Position numbers and translations under genes: made by a program
Shown here: positions 44,615-53,905 of the stretch, one piece after another
Layout: every line of letters begins with the position of its first letter
Position numbering within the stretch: the stretch's first letter is position 1
Notes under the pieces: model-generated
The model's database searches: none
The model's input: only the letters and a program-made list of their open reading frames with translations
What the model was told of the DNA's origin: nothing
Assembly: GCA_020444265.1 (NCBI GenBank)
Contig: JAHLLH010000002.1
Location: 62,001-126,000 of the forward strand
From: a bacterium
Lineage (GTDB): Bacteria > Electryoneota > Electryoneia > Electryoneales > Electryoneaceae
Length of the DNA stretch: 64,000 nucleotides
Direction of reading: 5' to 3'

Positions 44615-46150
44615 ATGCTAGACATTTTAGGACAGGCGTTGTCCTCGATCGGCGAACGGAAAGCGTTGGCGAATAGTCTATTATCGTTCGCCCGTGACCA
44701 TTTTGGTGGTGACCATGGCTTTTTGCTCGAGCTGGAAGAGACGACGGGGAGTTTGCGTGAAATCGCATCATTTGGTGACGTCGAGGAGATGTTAAACCAG
44801 GACATGCGCATTTTTATGCAGTACTCGTCCGATCACCCCACCGACCCTGATAGCATCATCGTTGCCCCTGACGCAAAGGCGGTGAAAAAACTATCCGCAC
44901 GCAAAAGTGTCCGCCGTGACATGACAAAAGGTGTCCTCCTCTTCCCGTTGGCCAGCGGAGATCGCGCGATGGGCGCGATTTACCTCGGCGAAAAGAAGAG
45001 TGGTAACCTGAAGTTGAAGGGCGTGAAGGAAAACGATTTGCTGGCGGTGGGTCAAGTGATGGGCCAGATCATCAACCTCGACCATGTCCAGCAGAAGCTC
45101 ACCCTGCAAAACCGTGCGCTCCAGCAGGAAGTCAGGCATGTCGCCAGTTTTGACCAGCTGGTTGGAACGAGCGACGCGATTGGACGAGTCCGTCGCGCCC
45201 TCGAACTTGTGACCGAGACCGACGTGGCGGTCACCTTGATCGGCGAGGATGGAACCGGTCGTTCCACCGCAGCCGAGGCGCTGCATTTCCACAGCCTCCG
45301 TAAACGGAAGCCTCTCGTCGTGCTGCCGCTGGATGAACTTCCGGAAGCGATGCACGCCAGCCTGATCTTCGGTGCGGTGCCGGGGACGGCCAATGTACCG
45401 GCGAAGGGGCGTCGCGGTGCGTTGCGTGATGCCAAGGGTGGTACGCTGGTCCTTGAAGGGATTGACACCCTGAACGCTGATCTGCAGGACAAGCTGGTTG
45501 CAACGATGGACAGCGGGCGGACGACGGTGGTCGGGAACGAGGAAGATTACCAGGTTGATGTCCGTTACATCTTCACCACCTCGAAGAACCCGCGTGACCT
45601 CTTCGAATCCAAGCAGCTGGCCCAGGATTTCTACCTGAAATTGAACATTTTCCCGGTGGTGCTGCCACCCCTGCGCGACCGTGTCTCCGACATGCCGATT
45701 CTGGTGGAACACTTCATTGAGGAAACCACTGCGGCCTTTGGAAAAACCATCTCCGGCGTCAGCAGCGAAGTGTACGACTTCCTCGGTACCTGGGAATGGC
45801 CCAACAATCTGGATGAGCTCGAGCACGAGATCCGTCAGGCGGTGCTGCGTGCGCCGGATGGTGGCACGATTACCCCGGCGATGTTGAGCACCAGCCTGAT
45901 CAGCCGTCAGGAGCCAGCGCTGATGGATACCGGCGAGGGCACGCTGAAGCAGCGGATTGCCCGCATCGAGAAGCGGATGATCATGGAGCAGCTCGAGCGC
46001 AACAAGCACAACCAGTCGATCACAGCGGACCAGATGGGCTTAAGCCGTCAGGCGCTGATCAATAAGTTGCACCGGTATGGTATCGAAACCGGCCGGAAGT
46101 ACAAGCGCAAGATGAGGGAAATCGCCGCACAGGCGAAAAAGGGAGAGTGA
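44615..46150 (+). CDS. GAF-AAA-Fis protein resembling an inactive sigma-54 activator
   Basis: A 511-residue protein with the NtrC-family layout: GAF-like sensor (about 10-165), AAA+ domain (about 180-415) and a C-terminal Fis-type helix-turn-helix (ITADQMGLSRQALINKLHRYG). The catalytic features are lost. Walker A reads GEDGTGRST with Arg216 in place of Lys. The GAFTGA sigma-54 loop is replaced by IFGAVPGTAN. Walker B has LVLEGID in place of the LxxDE form. The arginine-finger segment reads LAQDFYLKLN. DNA binding may survive, but ATP hydrolysis and sigma-54 contact probably do not. AAAGG lies six bases before ATG 44615. DnaA boxes flank the gene. Confidence 0.85.
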   Translation: MLDILGQALSSIGERKALANSLLSFARDHFGGDHGFLLELEETTGSLREIASFGDVEEMLNQDMRIFMQYSSDHPTDPDSIIVAPDAKAVKKLSARKSVRRDMTKGVLLFPLASGDRAMGAIYLGEKKSGNLKLKGVKENDLLAVGQVMGQIINLDHVQQKLTLQNRALQQEVRHVASFDQLVGTSDAIGRVRRALELVTETDVAVTLIGEDGTGRSTAAEALHFHSLRKRKPLVVLPLDELPEAMHASLIFGAVPGTANVPAKGRRGALRDAKGGTLVLEGIDTLNADLQDKLVATMDSGRTTVVGNEEDYQVDVRYIFTTSKNPRDLFESKQLAQDFYLKLNIFPVVLPPLRDRVSDMPILVEHFIEETTAAFGKTISGVSSEVYDFLGTWEWPNNLDELEHEIRQAVLRAPDGGTITPAMLSTSLISRQEPALMDTGEGTLKQRIARIEKRMIMEQLERNKHNQSITADQMGLSRQALINKLHRYGIETGRKYKRKMREIAAQAKKGE

Positions 46151-46190
46151 TCCCGCAACACTCTCCGCTGCGAGGGCAAAGCATTCGCGG

Positions 46191-46222
46191 AACGGGTGGC
46201 ACTTCGGTGTCACCCGTTTTTT
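46191..46222 (+). terminator. intrinsic terminator with UUCG tetraloop
   Basis: AACGGGTGGCAC and GTGTCACCCGTT form a 12-base stem with one G-U pair around a TTCG loop, followed by a T run. It lies 41 bases after the GAF-AAA-Fis gene. Confidence 0.9.
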
Positions 46223-46247
46223 ATGGAGTCGGTAAGGCTTGCCTGCC

Positions 46248-46348
46248 TGTGGATGGTTTCCAACCGCGGCCCACACAAATAAAAGCCAGGCTTGCAAGCC
46301 GGGGCACGTTCAGGGGAGGAAACAGGGGTTATCCACCCCTGTGGATGA
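46248..46348. promoter_or_regulatory. third DnaA-box-like cluster
   Basis: TGTGGATGG (46248-46256), TTATCCACC (46329-46337) and TGTGGATGA (46340-46348) lie between two convergent genes. The TTATCCACC site sits in the loop of a CAGGGGT/ACCCCTG hairpin (46323-46341). This is an unlikely place for a promoter, so a replication-related role is possible. Confidence 0.5.
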
Positions 46349-46376
46349 GAATGAGGATAAGTCGGCGATGTCCTCG

Positions 46377-47897
46377 CTATACCTCGAGTGTTGGCGGCGG
46401 TAAACCATCCTTACGGGCACGCATGATGTCGCGGAGACGTGTCAACACAACCTTTTCATCCAGGGCTTGCACCTCGTTCACAACCCGTTCAAAAATGGCG
46501 TTTGCCCCCTCTTCCGAGTTGTGAATCTCGCCATCAAGGATTGCTTCTTCGATCAGCGCCTTGATCAGGCCAACACGCGGCCCTTCCGGCAGGTCGGTGC
46601 GACGCATGATCTCCTCGCCTCGGATTGGCGATTGGAACGCGCGCAGCACATCCTTCTTTTCGATCTCTTCCATCCGGTCGACCATCCGGTCGAACTCTTT
46701 CAGGTAGCGACGCACCTTGCGCGCATTGCCCGAGGTGATGTCGGCACGGCACATCTTCAGCAAATCGTCAATCTCGTCCCCCGCCTGCACCACCAGCCGG
46801 CGGATTGCCGAATCGCTGACTCCCTCGTCCTGCAGGTTCATCGGTCGCATGTGCAGGCGCACAAGATGGCTGGTATAGCGGGTCAGATCCTCGCTGAACT
46901 GGTACTTCTTCCCCATCTTCCGAACCATCCGCTCGCCGACATGTTCATGGCCGTGGAAGGTCCAACCCACTTTCGGCTCGAACTTTTTCGTGCGCGGTTT
47001 GCCAATGTCGTGCAACAGGGCGGCGAAGCGCAGATTGACAGGGACGTCAGGATAGGCACCGACGAGCTGATCCACCACCTGGAACGTATGCAGCAGCACA
47101 TCTTTATGATGGTGTTTGCCCACTTGATCAACCCCGGCCAACTCTTCGATTTCGGGGAAGATGACATTCAGGACGCCAGATTCATGCAGCAGCAGCAGTC
47201 CACGCGAGGGCGGATTGTGGGCGAGAATCTTGAAGAACTCGTCGTTGATCCGTTCGCGCGCGACAATCTCCAGCCGTTTCGCCTCACGCTGCATCGACTC
47301 CCAGGTCGGTTCGGCGATGGTAAAATCGAGGCGTGCCGCGAAACGAACCGCGCGCAGGATACGAAGCGGATCGTCACGGAAGGTCTGTTCCGGGTCGAGC
47401 GGGGTGCGCAGAATCCCGGCCTTCAGATCGTCCAGACCGTTGAAGTGGTCAATGATAGTGCCGGGGTCACAGACATCCATCGCGAGGGCGTTGATCGTGA
47501 AATCGCGTCGTGCGAGGTCCTGATCGAAGGGGGCCGGGGTGACATCCGGATTGCGGCTATCTTCGTGGTAGCTCTCCGCACGGCTCGAGGCGAACTCGAG
47601 CTGGATCGATCCGGTACGGATACTGGCGGTACCGAAGCGTCGATAAACCTGGATTTTCCCCTTCAGACCGAGCTCGGAGGCGACCCGTTCCGCAAAGGCG
47701 GGGGCATCCCCGACGACAGAGAAGTCGATCTCGCCGCTGAAAGGCAGGCCGAGTTGACGATCCCGCACGTAACCCCCGACGGCATAGACATCGAGGCTGT
47801 CACGAGTGGCGAGACGTCCAATCGCCTCGATCGCGGCATCGGGAGTGGAAAGGTTAGCGGTCAAGGGTTTGACGGGCTTTTTTGCGGAGCTTTTCAA
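46377..47897 (-). CDS. cca: CCA tRNA nucleotidyltransferase / poly(A) polymerase-family protein with HD domain
   Basis: A protein of about 506 residues. The class II nucleotidyltransferase head has VYAVGGYVRDRQLG, EIDFSVVGD and RRDFTINALAMDV. The RNA-binding segment has FRDDPLRILRAVRFAARLDF. An HD domain follows (RFAALLHDIGKPRT, with HGHEHVG). It adds or repairs the tRNA 3' CCA end, though a poly(A) polymerase or A-adding enzyme cannot be excluded by eye. The start is poorly defined: no ATG is available, and TTG 47897 (overlapping the upstream gene by 44 bases) or TTG 47864 are candidates, neither with a clear ribosome-binding site. Confidence 0.87.
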   Translation of the reverse strand: MKSSAKKPVKPLTANLSTPDAAIEAIGRLATRDSLDVYAVGGYVRDRQLGLPFSGEIDFSVVGDAPAFAERVASELGLKGKIQVYRRFGTASIRTGSIQLEFASSRAESYHEDSRNPDVTPAPFDQDLARRDFTINALAMDVCDPGTIIDHFNGLDDLKAGILRTPLDPEQTFRDDPLRILRAVRFAARLDFTIAEPTWESMQREAKRLEIVARERINDEFFKILAHNPPSRGLLLLHESGVLNVIFPEIEELAGVDQVGKHHHKDVLLHTFQVVDQLVGAYPDVPVNLRFAALLHDIGKPRTKKFEPKVGWTFHGHEHVGERMVRKMGKKYQFSEDLTRYTSHLVRLHMRPMNLQDEGVSDSAIRRLVVQAGDEIDDLLKMCRADITSGNARKVRRYLKEFDRMVDRMEEIEKKDVLRAFQSPIRGEEIMRRTDLPEGPRVGLIKALIEEAILDGEIHNSEEGANAIFERVVNEVQALDEKVVLTRLRDIMRARKDGLPPPTLEV

Positions 47898-48924
47898 GGC
47901 GTTTCAAATCGTCCTGTTTACGGTCCATCTCATCTTCGTCGAGCGGCAGGCTGAGGGCATCGTCCGCATAGGCGATGACATCGTCCCACTCCTCCTGCGC
48001 CGCCGCAATGTGCCCCAAACGGTGCAGGATCCCCACCTCGCGGGCCGGGTTCATTCGAGAGACACTACGCAACGAAGTCAACAGGGAGTCATAGCGACTG
48101 CGCGCCAACTCCCAGCGCTCGGCAAGATAGTAGGCTTTTCCCGCCGGTTCGAGCAGTCCACGCGGGCTTTGCCCCAGAGCCTGAGCCATCGAATCGGCCA
48201 GCGTCGCTGCTTCCAATGGACGATCCATTTCAATCAACGCCCAGCTCAAACCAATCGCTGCGGAAACCCGGTAGGGGCTGTTGCCGCGTGCGATGTCGTA
48301 GAGTGTGGCGATGGATTCGTCACGTTTGTCGGCGACAAACGGTGTCCAGGCAAGACCACGCAGTGCATAGGAGCGCCAGAATTCGTAAAAGGCAAGCGAG
48401 ATCTTCGCTCCGGTCAGGTCTGGGTTCATATCAAGAGCGGTGCGCATTGCTTCGGCACTTCGTTGTGCAGGTGTAAATGCTTTCAGGGGCTTCCGAAGTA
48501 CATCCATGTGGTACTGGGCAAATGCACCTTCCAGCGAACCATACAGCATATAGTCAATCGCCGATTTTTCGCTGTCCTGTTTTTCTGACCATAACACCTG
48601 AGCTTGTTCGGCACGGTCATGAAAAGCCCGCATTGCCTCCGGACTGCCAAGGTCGATGTGTTGTGCGAGGGAGACCATTGCGCTCAACACCCACTCATCA
48701 AAATGTTGAGGTCTTGCTGGGATAAACGAGAGGTCGGTGTAGTGTTCGAGTGCAATCGCTTGACTTGTCAGCCTGGAAGGAAGGGTGGTTTGGCCCGAAG
48801 GGTAATTAGCAGCGATTAGACGTTGAGCATCGAGCGCACGCAACGAATCCTCGTTGACTTGCGCAAACACGACAGTATTTGCTGAAACAATGAAGACCAG
48901 CAGAAGAAGCAACGGAAGTCGCAT
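47854..48924 (-). CDS. exported TPR-like protein
   Basis: A 356-residue protein with a signal peptide (MRLPLLLLLVFIVSANTVVFAQ) and an all-helical mature part resembling TPR repeats (ALDMNPDLTGAKISLAFYEF, AAIGLSWALIEMDRPLEAATLA, LHRLGHIAAAQEEWDDVIAYA). The C-terminus is basic and coiled. Its function is unknown; a scaffold role is typical of such proteins. The start at 48924 overlaps the propeller gene stop in ATGA. Confidence 0.72.
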   Translation of the reverse strand: MRLPLLLLLVFIVSANTVVFAQVNEDSLRALDAQRLIAANYPSGQTTLPSRLTSQAIALEHYTDLSFIPARPQHFDEWVLSAMVSLAQHIDLGSPEAMRAFHDRAEQAQVLWSEKQDSEKSAIDYMLYGSLEGAFAQYHMDVLRKPLKAFTPAQRSAEAMRTALDMNPDLTGAKISLAFYEFWRSYALRGLAWTPFVADKRDESIATLYDIARGNSPYRVSAAIGLSWALIEMDRPLEAATLADSMAQALGQSPRGLLEPAGKAYYLAERWELARSRYDSLLTSLRSVSRMNPAREVGILHRLGHIAAAQEEWDDVIAYADDALSLPLDEDEMDRKQDDLKRLEKLRKKARQTLDR

Positions 48925-50432
48925 CAATCCAGTCTCCCCGGTGCATTCCAATAGTAACGCACGAGTGCGACATCAGTGCCGAGCCAGAGGTAATCGCCCT
49001 CTCCCTTGACCGCGAAGACCGTCCGTCCGGCGAGACCTTCCTTGGCGGTGTAGCGGATCGCGTCCTTTTCGCGCGGGTCATACTTGACAAGCCCACGGTC
49101 GGTGCCGAGCCAGAAATACCCGCCGTGGTAGTCAATATCAAAGACGGCGCCGCTTGACCACTGGTTCGACAACGCCTGCTTCCATTTGCCCTTGCCATCC
49201 TTCCATGCCAATCCCGTGCTGGTGCCGACGGCGAGGATGCCATTTTCGGCGTAGAGCGCAGTCGGAACGGATCCGGCCGCAACGACTCCAGGCACTTCGA
49301 TGTCCAGCCAGGGACCATTGGGCGTGTGTTTCAGCAGGATGCTGTTGGCTGCGGCGTAAAGCGTGTCGCCATCGGCCGCGAGCTGGTAAAACATCTCGGA
49401 ATAGGGGATCGGTTCCAGCTTTTTATCGGGACGCAGTACAACGCTCGACTTGCTGTCAACGAAGGCGAGACCGTTCCGTGTCGCCGCCCAGGCACCATCA
49501 CGGACCGGCTGGACGTCAAGCACTTCCATCCGCGGCAACCCTTCCTGCTTGCGGATCTGACGCCAATTGTCACCCCGGCGGAACATCACACCCTGTGTGG
49601 TCGCCAGCCAGACAGACCCATCGACACCCACCTCCATCGCCTGCACGTCCGAGGGTTCGAGACCCCATTCGGTGTCGGGTTGATAAAAGGTCCAGCGGTC
49701 CTTGCTGCGGTTGCGCTCCCAGACCCAGCCGCCCTCACGGTCCAGCTTCGCGGCGCACCAGATAGCATCAGGTCCAACCGCCATTGCGTGCGCCGGGCCG
49801 GGGCCACCGGGGTAAAATTCAATCTGGGGGGAGTAAGTGCTCAAGGTGCCGAGGCCAAAGCCCGTCCAGCCGTAGATAGCCCGCCCCCATTCATCTTCCA
49901 CCCCGCCTGCGAATTCCCAACTCGAGAAACGGTGATGCAGCTCGTTCTCCGGGCCGATGGTGTAGTTATAGGGCATGATCACGTGCGGCCCGGGCTTGGC
50001 ATCGTTGGCCGCGCCCTGACGAGTTCGTTCGAGCACATCGGCGCTGGGCCCGTTGATCTTCTCCCATCGCTCGTTGGTCTTGTTGCGTCGCACCCACCCA
50101 CTCCCGGCCAGCTTGACATACACATCACCGGTCAGCGGATCCTCTCGCACCCGCCGTACGCCCGTCAACATGATCGCCCGGTCCATCGACCCCGGGACGC
50201 TGTACCAGGGTGTCAACCACCTTTTGTCATTGCGGTCATAGCGGAGCACGCCGTGATCGGTGCCGACGTAAAGGGTCGTGCGCCCGACGGAAAAATCGTA
50301 AAAATCACGCGTGTCCCCCCAGGCGATCCAATCCCCCTCGACAAAACGGTCGCGAGCGAAGGAATTTGTTCCGATAATCGCAAAAAAGAGGGTAAAAAAG
50401 GTCAGAACCATGGTAAAACGGGTCGTTTTCAT
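48924..50432 (-). CDS. exported beta-propeller protein
   Basis: A 502-residue protein with a signal peptide (about 1-26, ending NSFA). It has repeated Trp/Gly-rich blades such as TTLYVGTDHGVLRYDR, GSVWLATTQGVMFRRG, GILAVGTSTGLAWKDG, YFWLGTDRGLVKYDP and DYLWLGTDVALVRYY. These resemble the two-component-regulator propeller repeats (Reg_prop), here without a kinase domain. It is probably periplasmic or on the surface; the ligand is unknown. Its start overlaps the acpS stop in ATGA and it overlaps the TPR-like gene, so the two exported proteins may act together. Confidence 0.8.
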   Translation of the reverse strand: MKTTRFTMVLTFFTLFFAIIGTNSFARDRFVEGDWIAWGDTRDFYDFSVGRTTLYVGTDHGVLRYDRNDKRWLTPWYSVPGSMDRAIMLTGVRRVREDPLTGDVYVKLAGSGWVRRNKTNERWEKINGPSADVLERTRQGAANDAKPGPHVIMPYNYTIGPENELHHRFSSWEFAGGVEDEWGRAIYGWTGFGLGTLSTYSPQIEFYPGGPGPAHAMAVGPDAIWCAAKLDREGGWVWERNRSKDRWTFYQPDTEWGLEPSDVQAMEVGVDGSVWLATTQGVMFRRGDNWRQIRKQEGLPRMEVLDVQPVRDGAWAATRNGLAFVDSKSSVVLRPDKKLEPIPYSEMFYQLAADGDTLYAAANSILLKHTPNGPWLDIEVPGVVAAGSVPTALYAENGILAVGTSTGLAWKDGKGKWKQALSNQWSSGAVFDIDYHGGYFWLGTDRGLVKYDPREKDAIRYTAKEGLAGRTVFAVKGEGDYLWLGTDVALVRYYWNAPGRLD

Positions 50433-50866
50433 TTGGTTTCCGCGCTATTGGTTGAAGATTTCCGCTCAGGAATCCAGACGATGGCGATAGCATACTCCCC
50501 ATCATGAGACAGGGAGAGGTGAAGGTCAGGGTGGTGGTGCCGCGCGGCGGCCTCCTCGGTCAGCTGAATCGAGGGTTTGCCTGTCTGGTCTCTTTCCAGC
50601 TGCATCTCTTTCCAGCTCAAGCGGTCGCCGATGCCGCAGCCAAGTGCCTTGGCGCACGCTTCCTTGGCGGCCCAGCGGGCGGCCAAACGTGCTGAACGGT
50701 TGACACTGCTGCCAATTGCAGCGAGTTCACCCTCGGAAAAGATGCGTTCGAGAAACCGGGAATCATGCTGGAGGTCTTCAAATCGGCTGATTTGAACGAG
50801 GTCAATGCCGACACCGGCGCCCGGAGGCAGAGAAAGTTGGGACAGAGCTTCCACACGGCCATCCAT
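50429..50866 (-). CDS. acpS: holo-[acyl-carrier-protein] synthase
   Basis: A 145-residue phosphopantetheinyl transferase that activates ACP for fatty acid synthesis. It shows VGIDLVQISRFE (metal-binding Asp), RIFSEGELA, and the signature RLAARWAAKEACAKALG with the catalytic Glu/Lys. SLSHDGEYAIAIV is near the C-terminus. The first 17 residues precede the usual start and lack a clear ribosome-binding site, so translation may begin later, for example at GTG 50854. Confidence 0.92.
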   Translation of the reverse strand: MDGRVEALSQLSLPPGAGVGIDLVQISRFEDLQHDSRFLERIFSEGELAAIGSSVNRSARLAARWAAKEACAKALGCGIGDRLSWKEMQLERDQTGKPSIQLTEEAAARHHHPDLHLSLSHDGEYAIAIVWIPERKSSTNSAETK

Positions 50867-50924
50867 GCTGGTTCGTTACCCACAAGATAAGATGTGGGCA
50901 GTCACTTGGACGATGAAAGGGAGT

Positions 50925-51623
50925 TTACACCCAACGATCAACAATCGCGACCAGGTCTCCTATGTCGTCAATGACCACATCTGCGGAAGGATCGGGGCCG
51001 TCCGGAACAACTTCGGCGCCGTATCGTGCGTGAACCGTCCGCATCCCCAGGTTCTTTGCTCCCAGCAGGTCGCGATCGACCCAGTCCCCGATCATCAAAG
51101 CCTCTTCAGGCTTCAATTTCAGCCTCTTCAGTGCCATGTTGAAAGGCTTGGGCGAGGGCTTCGCTTCGCCGGTGTCATCGAAGGTCACCACGGTGTCGAA
51201 AAGGTCGTGAATCTGGAGGTAACAGAGGCGCAACCACGCCTGAACCGAAGGAGCATCGGACACAACAGCGATTTTGATCCCTCGTCGAATCAGCGCCACG
51301 AGGGTGGAGCGTGTATGCGGATACGCGACAAGTCGTGCCTCACGGACACGTCGATAGGCAACAATTCCAGCCGCCAGAATCTTCGGATCTACTCTCCCCA
51401 ACACATCTTGCAGCATTTGATCGAAGACATGCTGAAACTCGATCCCCTCGAGCTCGTAGACACTAAAGATACGGCGCCTAACTTCCTCGGCGGTCAAGGG
51501 AAGGCCGGCGTCGATCATCGCCCAGGCCGCTGCTTCGATCGCAGATTCCTTCATCGTGATGAAATCGAAGAGGGTATTGTCGAGATCGAAGATGACCCCC
51601 TTCAACGCTCGCGTGTTCACCAT
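50925..51623 (-). CDS. HAD-family hydrolase
   Basis: A 232-residue haloacid dehalogenase-type phosphatase: motif I GVIFDLDNTLFD, motif II VVSDAP, motif III Lys in KPSPKPF and motif IV IGDWVDRDLLGA. The C1 cap and length fit phosphoglycolate phosphatase or YjjG-like enzymes; the substrate is unknown. The start at 51623 has GGAGG upstream and overlaps the end of the PBP1A gene by seven bases. Confidence 0.88.
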   Translation of the reverse strand: MVNTRALKGVIFDLDNTLFDFITMKESAIEAAAWAMIDAGLPLTAEEVRRRIFSVYELEGIEFQHVFDQMLQDVLGRVDPKILAAGIVAYRRVREARLVAYPHTRSTLVALIRRGIKIAVVSDAPSVQAWLRLCYLQIHDLFDTVVTFDDTGEAKPSPKPFNMALKRLKLKPEEALMIGDWVDRDLLGAKNLGMRTVHARYGAEVVPDGPDPSADVVIDDIGDLVAIVDRWV

Positions 51624-53905
51624 CCCCCACCTCCGCCGGTCGCACGATGCAAGTCGCAGGAGTCGATCGGTTCGTCTCCGCGACGGAACAATTCGTCGTA
51701 CACATGCGGGCAGGTCGGGCCGGCGAGCATGCCTGTATCTTCGCAAATGGGTACTTCGACCACACCGACAGGCAATTCGAACTCATCCCAGGGCCACCCT
51801 TTGTCCTCGTAGACCTTGTTCATGAAGATGGCCCAGATCGGCAGGGCGGCCACCGCGCCGGACTGATGGGCGCCGAGGCTCTTTTTCGGATCGTCAAATC
51901 CGACCCAGACACCGGCGACAATTTTCGGGGTGAAGCCGAGGAACCAGGCGTCTGTAAAGTTGTTGGTGGTCCCGGTTTTCCCGGCTGCGGGGGCACGGAA
52001 ACCCCATTTCCAGCGCGAGGAGCCACCGGTCCCCTGGTTGATCACCCCTTGCAGCAGGTCAACCATGATCGCGGAGGTCTCTTCGCTGAGCACCACCTCG
52101 CGTTCGATACCATTGCTGACAATCACCTGGCCGTTCCGGTCGTCCACCTCTTTAATCGCACGCGGGGTGGAGCGCACACCGCCGGAGGCAAAAACCCCAT
52201 ACGCGGTGACCACATCAATCGGAATAACGCCTCCCGCGCCCAACGCCAGGGACGGCACAGCACTCAGCGGGGTGGAAATCCCCATACGGTGTGCGTAACG
52301 GATCACTTCGCGCAACGGTACAATCCGGTCTTCGCCGGAAACCATGCGCACGGTGACGTTGTTCAGCGATTTTTTCAGCCCCTCGCGCAGGCTGACATAT
52401 TCGCCGCGGTTCTGGACATTGTAGTTCTCCGGTCGCCACCAGGTACCATCCCCCATCAACAGGGGTTGCACCATGTTGAGAATACGGTAGTTGGCGTAGA
52501 TACCGTTATCGATAGCCGTCGTGTAGACAAAGGGCTTGAAGACGGACCCCGGCTGACGCATGTCGGCCTGGACAGCACGGTTGAACTTGGAACGGTGGAA
52601 ATCACGTCCCCCGACCATCGCCCAGACATCGCCAGTCTGCGGGTCCATGGCGACAAGGGCAACCTGGACCTGGAAATATTTATTCAGGATGCTGTCGACC
52701 GCTGCGCTGTCGTCCATGACCGCCTGCGCAAGCGCGTGCATGGAATCTTCAAGCGCTTTGTTTCGTTCCGCCAGCATACTCTCGGTTGAGGTTGAATCAT
52801 CCTCGTTTTCCTCGAGCAATCCCTGGTTGCGCAGGCTGTCACGGTAGGTTTCGACAAGCCAGTCGAAGAGACCGTTGTGGGTAAAGCGTGTGTTAAAGTT
52901 CTCCTGGAACTGGGTAATATGGCTGTCGACAGCGGCATCGGCGGCGTTCTGGATCACCGGATCGAGGGTAGTCTGGACCTTGAGGCCGTCCCGGTAGTAG
53001 TCGAACCCGTAAACCTCTTCCATCTCCTCGAGCTGACGGCGAACCCATTCGGTGAAATACGGGGCGATGCCAAGATCATCGGCTTCATTTTCTGCGAGAA
53101 CCAGCGGCTCGGCACGGGCCTCGTCGTAGGCCTTCCGCGTAATATCCCCTTCCGACAGCATGTTGAGCAGGACTGTATTCCTGATCCGGAGCGCCTCGTC
53201 CGGGTTGCGCAGGGGCGAATAGTAATTGGGTGCGCGCAGCATCCCGATGAGCATCGCTGCCTGGCCGAGGGTGATCTCGGAGGCCGATGTACCGAAATAG
53301 AGCTTGGATGCGGATTGAACGCCGTAGGCCCCGTGTCCCCAGTACATCTGGGTGAAGTACATCTGGAGGATTTCATCCTTGGAGTACGTGCGCTCGATTT
53401 GGACCGCGGTAATCATCTCGCGCAGTTTCCGTCGAACCGTTTGCCTGCGGTGGAGATAGAGGTTGCGCGCGAGCTGCTGGGTCAGGGTCGAGGCGCCCTC
53501 TTCGGTCGACATCGATAAGGCGTTGACAGTAAACGCGCGCATGATCCCGATCGGGTCAATGCCCCAGTGGTTGTAGTAGCGACGGTCTTCCGTGGAGAGC
53601 AGCGCATTGACCAGGTAGGGAGAGATGGAGTCCAAGGGCACCTGGACACGTTTTTCGGTGTAGAATTCCTTAATGACGGTGCTGTCTTGCCCGAGGACGC
53701 GTGTGATCAGGCGCGGCGTATAGGTTTCGAGCTGTTCGAGCTTGGGAAGGTCCGTGGAGAGCGCCTGGATAACCGTCAGGACGAGCGCACCCGCGACCAG
53801 TACCACCGCGAGGGCACCGAGGGCAATCGAGGTCAGGGAGGGGCCGCTGGTCAGGTCTCCCTGCACCCAGGACCTGGAGTATCGTCTGCCCTGCGGGCGG
53901 TTCAT
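51617..53905 (-). CDS. penicillin-binding protein 1A, bifunctional transglycosylase/transpeptidase
   Basis: A 762-residue class A PBP for peptidoglycan synthesis. It has one N-terminal membrane helix (SIALGALAVVLVAGALVLTVIQAL). The GT51 domain has LLSTEDRRYYNHWGID (catalytic Glu), STLTQQLARNLYL and KDEILQMYFTQMYWGHGAYG. The transpeptidase has SxxK in QPGSVFKPF, SxN in KSLNNV and KTG in AGKTGTTNNFTDAWF. An acidic insert (EENEDDSTSTES) lies between the domains. The C-terminus has CEDTGML...CPHVYDE and a Gly-rich end. The start at 53905 overlaps the LpxH-like stop in ATGA, with GAGGTG upstream. Confidence 0.94.
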   Translation of the reverse strand: MNRPQGRRYSRSWVQGDLTSGPSLTSIALGALAVVLVAGALVLTVIQALSTDLPKLEQLETYTPRLITRVLGQDSTVIKEFYTEKRVQVPLDSISPYLVNALLSTEDRRYYNHWGIDPIGIMRAFTVNALSMSTEEGASTLTQQLARNLYLHRRQTVRRKLREMITAVQIERTYSKDEILQMYFTQMYWGHGAYGVQSASKLYFGTSASEITLGQAAMLIGMLRAPNYYSPLRNPDEALRIRNTVLLNMLSEGDITRKAYDEARAEPLVLAENEADDLGIAPYFTEWVRRQLEEMEEVYGFDYYRDGLKVQTTLDPVIQNAADAAVDSHITQFQENFNTRFTHNGLFDWLVETYRDSLRNQGLLEENEDDSTSTESMLAERNKALEDSMHALAQAVMDDSAAVDSILNKYFQVQVALVAMDPQTGDVWAMVGGRDFHRSKFNRAVQADMRQPGSVFKPFVYTTAIDNGIYANYRILNMVQPLLMGDGTWWRPENYNVQNRGEYVSLREGLKKSLNNVTVRMVSGEDRIVPLREVIRYAHRMGISTPLSAVPSLALGAGGVIPIDVVTAYGVFASGGVRSTPRAIKEVDDRNGQVIVSNGIEREVVLSEETSAIMVDLLQGVINQGTGGSSRWKWGFRAPAAGKTGTTNNFTDAWFLGFTPKIVAGVWVGFDDPKKSLGAHQSGAVAALPIWAIFMNKVYEDKGWPWDEFELPVGVVEVPICEDTGMLAGPTCPHVYDELFRRGDEPIDSCDLHRATGGGGGW

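Noticed and set aside
46467-47954. Long plus-strand open frame opposite cca
   Set aside because: It is antisense to a conserved nucleotidyltransferase and lacks any recognisable domain.
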